A stretch of DNA of 15,147 bases, from positions 1-15,147 of the forward strand of contig JBKJVQ010000264.1 of assembly GCA_046717125.1 (NCBI GenBank). The letters run 5' to 3'. The notes under the pieces were generated by a model. That model was not told the origin of the DNA. It saw only the letters and a program-made list of their open reading frames with translations, and did no database searches. The translations under genes were made by a program, and so were the position numbers. This document shows, in pieces, positions 1-5,301 of the stretch. Origin of the DNA: JBKJVQ01 sp046717125 (GTDB taxonomy: Bacteria > Pseudomonadota > Alphaproteobacteria > Rhizobiales > Methyloligellaceae). Position 1 is the stretch's first letter. Every line of letters starts with the position of its first letter.

Positions 1-84
1 GCTACAACCACCGCACCGCCCTTGGCGTGAGCGACACTGAGCGCTGCACCAAGCTGATCGCTCAGACCGGCGACAAGCGCCTGA

Positions 85-258
85 CCTATCGGCGAATTGG
101 TGGGCTTCCTCGTCTGGGCGCTGAACCGCGCATTCGGTTCGGACGTGCTGTCGAGCGGCGACGTGACGACGCTGATCGACGCGCTGGCGGTCGTGTGGAC
201 GGCCGCGACGGCGATCTATGGCCGCTGGCGCGCAACGAAGGTTGTTGTGGTGGGATAA
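85..258 (+). pseudogene. Remnant of a phage holin-like small membrane protein
   Basis: The frame ending at the TAA at 256-258 encodes a hydrophobic stretch, then a segment with the sense DVTTLIDALAVVWTAAT, then AIYGRWRATK. A hydrophobic helix ending in a GR-R-ATK tail is the usual C-terminus of short holin-like or membrane-anchoring proteins in alphaproteobacterial prophages. Reading upstream, the frame is closed by a TGA at 82-84 and contains no ATG; the only possible starts are TTG at 97 or GTG at 100, with no convincing ribosome binding site. The usual N-terminal dozen or so residues are therefore missing or lie in another frame. The frame open from position 3 (YNHRTALGVSDTER and onward) may be the end of a neighbouring phage gene, but I do not recognise it. 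I infer a decayed prophage edge. Alternatively it is a very short intact gene with a non-ATG start. Confidence 0.4.
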
Positions 259-271
259 GAGCGGAGCGGAA

Positions 272-287
272 GTTGCAGTTCTGCAAC
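272..287. promoter_or_regulatory. 16 bp palindrome GTTGCAGTTCTGCAAC, possible operator
   Basis: Two perfect 7 bp half-sites (GTTGCAG and CTGCAAC) are separated by TT. The site lies in the 154 bp gap between the holin-like remnant and the small secreted protein gene. No T-run follows, so it does not look like a terminator. The symmetry and short spacer would suit a dimeric DNA-binding protein, but I cannot name one. Confidence 0.3.
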
Positions 288-350
288 AGCGCGGCCAACT
301 TTTCAAAAACCATTAAAAATCATTGGACTTTAGTGCCCGCAATCCGCCCT

Positions 351-367
351 CATTCACGGCCCATTCA
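351..367. promoter_or_regulatory. CATTCA direct repeat with 11 bp period, candidate OmpR-family regulator site
   Basis: CATTCA occurs at 351-356 and again at 362-367, separated by five bases, giving an 11 bp period. OmpR/PhoB-family regulators, including PhoP, typically bind head-to-tail half-sites with this spacing. CATT also recurs at 311, 321 and 393 in the same gap. The repeat lies 46 bp upstream of the small secreted protein gene that precedes the FeuP-like regulator, so autoregulation is a reasonable inference. It is not shown by the sequence alone. Confidence 0.35.
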
Positions 368-412
368 TGCGTCATAGAGCACGCTGATCGTTCATTTTCC
401 TGTGAGTTCGAG

Positions 413-706
413 ATGCGGCCTGCGCTCACCAGACTTTTCGGCATGGCCGCGCTCATCCTGATGGGGGGCGCGGTGGACGCGCGCGCCCAGTGCGTGCCCT
501 GGAAGCAGGCGGCCGAACTGATCAAGGAAAACCACCTCGTTTCCGGCAAGGACGTGTACGACCGGATCAAGCAAAAGTCGGCGAGCCAGATCATCACCGC
601 CAATCTCTGCAAGGAGGATGGACGGTTCATCTACCGCATCGTGCTGATGAGCCCCGCCGGCCAAGTCACTAACGTCTCCGTTGACGCGCGCACCGGTCAA
701 TTCTAG
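413..706 (+). CDS. Small secreted PepSY-like protein, candidate FeuN-type modulator of the adjacent kinase
   Basis: This 97-residue protein starts at ATG 413, where a typical signal peptide begins: basic start, hydrophobic core at about residues 8-21, and an A-x-A cleavage site after residue 25 (DARA, then QC). The mature part is about 72 residues, with two cysteines (C27 and C66) that could form a disulfide in the periplasm. The C-terminal half (YRIVLMSPAGQVTNVSVDARTGQ) resembles the strand-rich half of PepSY domains. The gene sits directly upstream of a FeuP/FeuQ-like pair. In Sinorhizobium meliloti a small periplasmic protein, FeuN, is encoded next to feuP and restrains FeuQ. Size, location and export all fit, but I cannot confirm homology to FeuN by eye. 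The upstream extension to TTG 323 is rejected because it would bury the signal peptide. Its TAG stop is formed at the edge of repeat copy 1. Confidence 0.75.
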   Translation: MRPALTRLFGMAALILMGGAVDARAQCVPWKQAAELIKENHLVSGKDVYDRIKQKSASQIITANLCKEDGRFIYRIVLMSPAGQVTNVSVDARTGQF

Positions 707-818
707 AGCATGAAGCCAAAAAGTGTGGAGCGGTTTTCGGACGACTTCATGCTCTGATCCCTTGGGGCCTATCACGTTCATGACTTCGGATCGTCGAATC
801 CGAAGTCATCGTGATCTA
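704..818 (-). repeat. RIME1-like double-palindrome repeat, copy 1 (inverted relative to copy 2)
   Basis: About 114 bp made of two adjacent hairpins. One has perfect 11 bp arms, AGAGCATGAAG (705-715) and CTTCATGCTCT (745-755). The other has inner arms at 781-791 and 798-808 (TGACTTCGGAT with its complement) and an outer pair ATCACG (771-776) with CGTGAT (810-815). Its reverse complement aligns along its whole length with 5174-5285, about 78 percent identical by hand count with small gaps only in the first hairpin. From memory, rhizobial RIME1 elements are ~108 bp with two large palindromes and were first described inside a two-component locus. It begins at the stop codon of the small secreted protein and ends 28 bp before the FeuP-like start. 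A transcript from the upstream promoter would have to cross both hairpins to reach the regulator gene. Confidence 0.85.
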
Positions 819-846
819 ATGATAGTGCGTATATTGGGGCTGACCC

Positions 847-1518
847 ATGCGCCTGCTCGTCGTCGAGGACGATCCCGATCTGAACCGCCAGCTCGTCACC
901 GCGCTGTCGGACGCGGGCTATGCCGTCGATTCCGCGGTTGACGGCGAGGACGGACACTTCCTCGGCGACACAGAGCCATACGACGCCATCGTGCTCGATC
1001 TCGGCATTACAAAGATGGACGGGATCTCGATCATCGAACAATGGCGGCGCGACAAGCGCATCATGCCGGTGCTGATCCTGACCGCGCGCGACCGCTGGAG
1101 CGACAAGGTCGCGGGCATGGATGCGGGCGCGGACGATTACGTCGCCAAGCCGTTCCACATGGAGGAGGTGCTTGCTCGCGTTCGCGCACTGCTGAGGCGC
1201 TCGACGGGCCATGCGCGCAACGAGCTGGAATGCGGCACGGTGCGGCTCGACACCAAGGCGTCGCGCGTGACGGTCAACGGCAATCTGGTCAAGCTGACCT
1301 CGCATGAATACCGGCTGCTCGCCTATCTCATGCACCATGCGGAGCGCGTCGTGCCGCGCAACGAACTGGTCGAGCATCTCTACGAGCAGGATTTCGACCG
1401 GGACTCGAATACGATCGAGGTCTTTATCGGACGGCTGCGCAAGAAGCTGCCCGAGGAGATGATCACAACCGTGCGGGGGCTCGGATACCGTCTTTCGCCG
1501 CCGCAAGATGCGGATTAA
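847..1518 (+). CDS. feuP: OmpR/PhoB-family response regulator, FeuP-like
   Basis: This 223-residue protein has an N-terminal receiver domain (about residues 1-115) and a C-terminal winged-helix DNA-binding domain (about 125-218). The acidic pair is near residues 8-10, the phosphate-accepting aspartate is D51 (IVLDLG), and the conserved lysine is K101 (DDYVAKPF). The DNA-binding domain ends with the typical GRLRKKL and TVRGLGYRL signatures. ATG 847 gives the standard MRLLVVEDD start, with GGGG about eight bases upstream. The stretches PVLILTARDRWSDKVAG and DFDRDSNTIEVF recall rhizobial FeuP, which with FeuQ controls cyclic glucan export and hypo-osmotic adaptation. PhoP-like is the broader alternative. 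One oddity is that the proline usually found four residues after the phospho-aspartate is T55. The kinase gene overlaps by 11 bp, so the two are translationally coupled. Confidence 0.88.
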   Translation: MRLLVVEDDPDLNRQLVTALSDAGYAVDSAVDGEDGHFLGDTEPYDAIVLDLGITKMDGISIIEQWRRDKRIMPVLILTARDRWSDKVAGMDAGADDYVAKPFHMEEVLARVRALLRRSTGHARNELECGTVRLDTKASRVTVNGNLVKLTSHEYRLLAYLMHHAERVVPRNELVEHLYEQDFDRDSNTIEVFIGRLRKKLPEEMITTVRGLGYRLSPPQDAD

Positions 1519-2866
1519 TTCGCTCGCTTTCCGGCTGTTCGCGTTTTCCGCGATCTGGTCGCTGATCGTCCTGCCCGTGACCGCGTTCATTCTCGTGTCG
1601 CTCTATCGCGGCGCGGTCGAACGGTCGTTCGATGCGCGCCTTCTCGTCTACCTCACGAATCTTGTTGCGACTTCGACGGCGCATGGCCTCGACCGGCCGG
1701 TTGAGCCGGACAACGTGGGAGAGCCACTGTTCGGGCTGCCGCTCTCCGGCTGGTACTGGCGCATCGGACCGATGGAGGCCAAGTCCGAGCATCTGTTCAA
1801 GTCGGAATCGCTGCTCGACGTGGATCTCATGCGGCCGGTTGCGATGGGCGTAAATCCCGACCCGCAGCGCATCCGGCGCGCCAATACGCTGGGGCCGTAC
1901 CGGGAGCCTCTGCGCGCGGTGGAGCGTGAAATCACGATCGGCGAGAACGGCAAGACATTCTCCTATGTGGTCGCGGGCGATTCCACCGAGATCGCTGACG
2001 AGACCGCGGGCTTCACGATGATCGTGGTCGTCACGCTTCTCCTGCTGGGCCTCGGCCTCGTGATCGGCGCACTGGTCCAGGTGCGCTACGGATTGCGGCC
2101 GCTGCGCATTCTCGGCGCAAACCTGTCGGCGATAAGGTCGGGAGAAGCGGCGCGGCTCGAGGGCCAATACCCGGTCGAGATCGAGCCGCTCCAGCAGGAG
2201 CTCAACGCGCTGATCCAGACCAACCACGACATCGTCGAACGCGCGCGCACCCATGTCGGCAATCTCGCCCATGCACTGAAGACGCCGCTCAGCGTCATCG
2301 CCAATGAGGCGCGGGCCGGTTCGGGGCCGCTGGCGGACAAGGTCGCCGAACAGGCATCGCTGATGCGGGCGCAGATCGGTCACCATCTCGACCGCGCCCG
2401 CGTCGCCGCGCGCGTCAATCTTGTGGGCGGCGTGACAGAGATCGCGCCTGTTCTGGCAGGGCTCGGACGGACGCTGGAGCGCATCAACAGCGAGCGCGCC
2501 ATCCAGGTGTCCGTCGCCTGTCCGCCCGGCCTGAAATTCCGCGGCGAGCGGCAGGATTTCGAAGAGATGGTCGGCAATCTGATGGACAATGCCTGCAAAT
2601 GGGCGAAGGGCAGCGTCAGCGTCGAAGCTAAAGAGAAAGCGCCCGACCGGCTGATCGTCAGCGTCATCGACGATGGACCGGGACTGTCGTTCGAACAGAG
2701 GGCCGCCGCCGTCAAGCGCGGCCAGCGTCTGGATGAATCGAAGCCGGGATCTGGACTGGGGTTGTCGATCGTCGCCGACCTGTCGGGGCTCTACAAGGGC
2801 GCGCTGAAGCTGGAAGCGGCTCCCAGCGGTGGTCTCGACGCGCGCCTCGACTTGCCGGCGGCCTAG
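1508..2866 (+). CDS. feuQ: Sensor histidine kinase, FeuQ-like (PhoQ-type)
   Basis: This is a 452-residue inner-membrane kinase. A first membrane helix lies at about residues 9-31 and a second at about 168-193, enclosing a periplasmic region of about 135 residues that contains SGWYWRIGP, typical of PhoQ-like sensors in this class. A HAMP-like linker follows. The phospho-accepting histidine is H255 in NLAHALKTPLS. The ATP-binding domain shows an N-box (GNLMDNACKW, near 355), a G1 box (DDGPGL, near 388) and a G2 box (GSGLGLSIVADL, near 414). ATG 1508 overlaps the regulator gene's stop by 11 bp, so the pair is expressed together. All catalytic motifs are present. The cognate signal cannot be read from sequence; the secreted protein encoded at 413-706 is a plausible periplasmic partner. 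The FeuQ name rests on the pairing and context. Confidence 0.85.
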   Translation: MRINSLAFRLFAFSAIWSLIVLPVTAFILVSLYRGAVERSFDARLLVYLTNLVATSTAHGLDRPVEPDNVGEPLFGLPLSGWYWRIGPMEAKSEHLFKSESLLDVDLMRPVAMGVNPDPQRIRRANTLGPYREPLRAVEREITIGENGKTFSYVVAGDSTEIADETAGFTMIVVVTLLLLGLGLVIGALVQVRYGLRPLRILGANLSAIRSGEAARLEGQYPVEIEPLQQELNALIQTNHDIVERARTHVGNLAHALKTPLSVIANEARAGSGPLADKVAEQASLMRAQIGHHLDRARVAARVNLVGGVTEIAPVLAGLGRTLERINSERAIQVSVACPPGLKFRGERQDFEEMVGNLMDNACKWAKGSVSVEAKEKAPDRLIVSVIDDGPGLSFEQRAAAVKRGQRLDESKPGSGLGLSIVADLSGLYKGALKLEAAPSGGLDARLDLPAA

Positions 2867-2942
2867 GAACTGGATGAATTCTTAACGATATTTGGTCGTG
2901 GAACAGCCTCATTTCCATCTGATTATCTCTCCTTAAAGAGGG

Positions 2943-2994
2943 CACAGACAATCTGTGGCGGAGAACGCCGGGCGCTGCGCGCAGCCTGTTCTCC
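2943..2994 (+). other. Two hairpins in the 5' leader of the lipoprotein gene
   Basis: The first is CACAGA (2943-2948) and TCTGTG (2952-2957) around a three-base loop. The second pairs GGAGAAC (2960-2966) with GTTCTCC (2988-2994) and encloses the 12 bp palindrome GCTGCGCGCAGC (2974-2985). Both lie just before the ribosome binding site of the glycine-zipper lipoprotein gene. The rest of the 151 bp gap after the kinase gene shows no gene. The structure may stabilise the mRNA or affect translation; no riboswitch family is recognised. Confidence 0.35.
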
Positions 2995-3017
2995 TGCGTT
3001 CTGAGAGGGGCACGATT

Positions 3018-3479
3018 ATGATGAAGCGGGCGATCTTTATTGTATTGGCGATGGTTGCGCCACTCTGCCTTGCGTCTTGCGCAACGCAGCAGGAGGGCGG
3101 CACCGTGCTCGGCGCGGTTGCGGGCGGCGTGATCGGTAACCAGATCGGCGGCGGATCGGGCCGTGTGCTGGCGACGGTCGCCGGCGCAGTGGTTGGCGGC
3201 GTGGTCGGCAACAGAATCGGCCGCAATCTCGACGATGCCGACCGGCGCAGGGCCATTGAGGCGGAGTATCAGGCGCTCGAATACGGCGAAGCAGGATCCT
3301 ACCGGGAATGGCGCGGCGATCGCGGGTATCGGGGCCGGGTCGTGGTTGAGAAGCCGTTCCGTCGCGGACCCCAGCATTGCCGCCGCTATTCCCACACGAT
3401 CTATATCGACGGGCGTCCCGAGGTTGCACGCGGCACGGCCTGCCGCGGCGATGGCGGCCGCTGGGAAATGGTAAGCTAG
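3018..3479 (+). CDS. Glycine-zipper outer-membrane lipoprotein (17 kDa surface antigen family)
   Basis: This 153-residue protein begins with a lipoprotein signal peptide: basic MMKR, hydrophobic residues 5-17, and the lipobox LASC with C21 as the lipidated cysteine. Residue 22 is alanine rather than aspartate, which favours the outer membrane. Residues 27-70 form a glycine-zipper 2TM domain rich in GxxxG (GAVAGGVIGNQIGG and GAVVGGVVGNRIG), as in the Rickettsia 17 kDa antigen family. The Arg/Tyr-rich C-terminal half ends with a two-cysteine segment (C120 area and TACRGDGGRWEMV) common in rhizobial members. GAGAGGGG at 3003-3010 sets the start at 3018 or 3021. The gene is flanked by gaps of about 150 bp on both sides and appears to be its own transcription unit. 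Such proteins usually help envelope stability; a specific role is unknown. Confidence 0.85.
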   Translation: MMKRAIFIVLAMVAPLCLASCATQQEGGTVLGAVAGGVIGNQIGGGSGRVLATVAGAVVGGVVGNRIGRNLDDADRRRAIEAEYQALEYGEAGSYREWRGDRGYRGRVVVEKPFRRGPQHCRRYSHTIYIDGRPEVARGTACRGDGGRWEMVS

Positions 3480-3499
3480 CAGCCCGACGTGTAGTCGAT

Positions 3500-3528
3500 A
3501 AGGCGGCTGTGAACTTCCCGGCCGCCTT
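3500..3528 (+). terminator. Hairpin downstream of the lipoprotein gene, possible terminator
   Basis: AAGGCGGC (3500-3507) is complementary to GCCGCCTT (3521-3528), around a 13-base loop, 21 bp after the lipoprotein stop. No T-run follows, so it is a weak candidate for intrinsic termination. The rest of the 141 bp gap to ccmI shows no gene. Confidence 0.35.
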
Positions 3529-3620
3529 GCCCTTGCCGCCACAAGCCGCGTTCTCTATGCCTTGAGCATCGCGCGCCCACATTTGGGGGAGGCGATCAGG
3601 CTCCGGAGTGCCGGCCTCGC

Positions 3621-4733
3621 ATGCTCTTATGGATCGTATTGGCGGTACTGACGGCAGCCGTGCTGCTGCCGCTGCTTTGGCCGCTGGCGAGATCGCGTGC
3701 CGCCGCGCTCCCCTCCGCCGCGCATGACGCCGAGATCTATCGCGCGCAGTTGCGCGAGGTCGATGCGCAGGCCGACCAGGGGCTGATCCAACCCGCCGAA
3801 GCCGACACCGCGCGCGCCGAGATCGCCCGGCGTCTCATCGCCGCAGATCGTCAGGCGCGATCGGCGACGCAAGAGCGTGATGGCGTCCCGCATCCCGCGC
3901 TCATGGCCGGGATCGCGATATTCATCCCCGCGACCGCCCTCGGCTTCTATCTCGTTTTTGGCTCGCCCGCGCTTCCCGATCAGCCGCTCGCCGCGCGTCT
4001 CGATCCCGGCCGGCAACAGACAGTCGACTCGCTAATCGCCCAGGTCGAGGCGCGGCTGCGCGAAAATCCCGAAGACGCCGAGGGCTGGGATGTGATCGCG
4101 CCGGTCTATGCGCGGCTCCAGCGCTACGACGAAGCGGCGGAAGCCTATCGCCGCGCGATGCAGATGTCCGGCGAAGTGCCGGCGCGGCTGGTCGGTTTCG
4201 GCGAGGCGGCGACCTTGGCCAACAACGGCATCGTGCCCGAAATTGCGCGCCGGGCGTTCGAGAAGGCGAAGGCGGGAAACCCCAATCTCATCAAGGCGCA
4301 TTACTGGCTGGCGGTCGCGCTCGAGCAGGACGGTAAGTTCGCCGAGGCGGCGGAAAGCTGGCGCGCGCTTTTGAATTCGGGAGGCGCGGATGCGCCCTGG
4401 CGCGGCCCGGTCGAGCAGCGCCTCGCGCAGGCCGAGGCACGCGTAAAGGGCGCCCCGGGCCCCTCCGAGGAGGATGTCGCGGCGGCGAAAGATATGACGC
4501 TGGAGCAGCGCGAGCAGATGATCGCGCAGATGGTCGATCGTCTCGACAAAAAACTGGCCGCGAACGGCGACGATCTTGACGGCTGGGTCAGGCTTGTGCG
4601 GGCCTATACGGTGCTGGGCAAACGCGATGCGGCGCTCGGCGCGCTGGAGCGGGCGAAGACGCAATTCCAGGGAAACCAGTCCGCGTTGACCACGCTCGGC
4701 GAGCTGGCGCAGACGCTCGGATTGTCGTCATGA
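3621..4733 (+). CDS. ccmI: Cytochrome c maturation protein CcmI (CycH)
   Basis: This 370-residue protein has the two-part layout of CcmI. The first membrane helix is at residues 2-23, a coiled-coil-prone cytoplasmic segment follows (AEIYRAQLREVDAQADQGLI), then a second helix at about 92-114 and a periplasmic TPR domain. TPR-like units are visible near 149-182 (NPEDAEGWDVIAPVYARL), 221-252 (NPNLIKAHYWLAVALEQDG) and 318-349 (DLDGWVRLVRAYTVLGK). CcmI acts as the chaperone that presents apocytochrome c to the CcmF/CcmH haem ligation complex at the periplasmic face. It is the first gene of the cluster, and its TGA overlaps the ccmE ATG in an ATGA junction. In rhizobia the gene is called cycH. The identification is firm from domain order and operon. 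Confidence 0.95.
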   Translation: MLLWIVLAVLTAAVLLPLLWPLARSRAAALPSAAHDAEIYRAQLREVDAQADQGLIQPAEADTARAEIARRLIAADRQARSATQERDGVPHPALMAGIAIFIPATALGFYLVFGSPALPDQPLAARLDPGRQQTVDSLIAQVEARLRENPEDAEGWDVIAPVYARLQRYDEAAEAYRRAMQMSGEVPARLVGFGEAATLANNGIVPEIARRAFEKAKAGNPNLIKAHYWLAVALEQDGKFAEAAESWRALLNSGGADAPWRGPVEQRLAQAEARVKGAPGPSEEDVAAAKDMTLEQREQMIAQMVDRLDKKLAANGDDLDGWVRLVRAYTVLGKRDAALGALERAKTQFQGNQSALTTLGELAQTLGLSS

Positions 4734-5176
4734 CGCGAAAGCAACGTAGACTGACGATCATCGGCATATGCCTCGCGACGCTGGGCGTCGCTGTCGGCCT
4801 CGTCATGTTTGCGATGCGCGATACGATCGTGTTCTTCTACAGCCCGAGCGACATTACCGAGAAGGGGGTCGTATCGGGCCAGCGGTTCCGGCTAGGCGGC
4901 CTTGTGAAGGAAGGCAGCGTCGAACGCAGCGAAGGCGCGATCATCCGCTTCGCGGTGACCGACGGCGGAACGACGACGCCGGTCCTGTATCACGGCGTGT
5001 TGCCGGACCTGTTCCGCGAGGGGCAGGGCGTCGTCGCCGAGGGCAAACTGGACGATGCCGGTACGTTCATGGCCGACAGCGTGCTCGCCAAGCACGACGA
5101 GAAATACATGCCGCCCGAAGTCGCGGCGGCGCTAAAGAAGCGCGGCGTCTGGAAAGAGGGCGAGCCGAAACCCTAG
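4730..5176 (+). CDS. ccmE: Periplasmic haem chaperone CcmE (CycJ)
   Basis: At 148 residues this is the usual length for the family. One N-terminal membrane anchor (about 9-29) follows a basic start (MTRKQRR). The periplasmic OB-fold domain carries FFYSPSDI and FRLGGLVKEGSV. The haem-attachment histidine is H122 in LAKHDEKYMPP, with Y126 completing the HxxxY motif. CcmE receives haem, binds it covalently through this histidine, and passes it to CcmF for attachment to apocytochrome c. The start overlaps the end of ccmI by 4 bp. Its stop, CCCTAG, lies at the edge of repeat copy 2, which separates it from ccmF, so coupling to ccmF is lost here. Confidence 0.97.
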   Translation: MTRKQRRLTIIGICLATLGVAVGLVMFAMRDTIVFFYSPSDITEKGVVSGQRFRLGGLVKEGSVERSEGAIIRFAVTDGGTTTPVLYHGVLPDLFREGQGVVAEGKLDDAGTFMADSVLAKHDEKYMPPEVAAALKKRGVWKEGEPKP

Positions 5177-5285
5177 ATCACGATGATTTCGGGTGACCGC
5201 CCGAAATCATGAACGTGATCGGTTCTAAAGGATTAGGGCATGATGTTATCCGAGAACCACTTCACACTTTTCGGCATCATGCCCT
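5174..5285 (+). repeat. RIME1-like double-palindrome repeat, copy 2, between ccmE and ccmF
   Basis: About 112 bp with two hairpins. The first has inner arms GATTTCGGG (5185-5193) and CCCGAAATC (5200-5208) and an outer pair GATCACG (5176-5182) with CGTGATC (5214-5220). The second pairs AGGGCATGATG (5235-5245) with CATCATGCCCT (5275-5285). It matches the reverse complement of 704-818 along its full length, and several differences between the copies are paired changes that keep the stems intact. It starts at the ccmE stop codon and ends 16 bp before the ccmF ATG. In the mRNA it would form two stem-loops between the two cistrons and could change stability or translation of the downstream ccmF-ccmH. 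Confidence 0.85.
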
Positions 5286-5301
5286 TGGAGACGCAGACGC
5301 A

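Noticed and set aside
27..377. Open frame of 116 codons at the left edge
   Set aside because: It runs into the AT-richer gap without domain signals, and the coding-like hydrophobic segment is in a different frame (85-258). Only its first ~30 codons might be the end of a phage gene.
705..755. Hairpin after the small secreted protein as a simple terminator
   Set aside because: No T-run follows and the hairpin is part of a dispersed repeat with a second copy at 5174-5285.
2900..2924. GGAAC resembling a general-stress (EcfG) -35 box before the lipoprotein gene
   Set aside because: No CGTT-like -10 element at the required 16-17 bp spacing.
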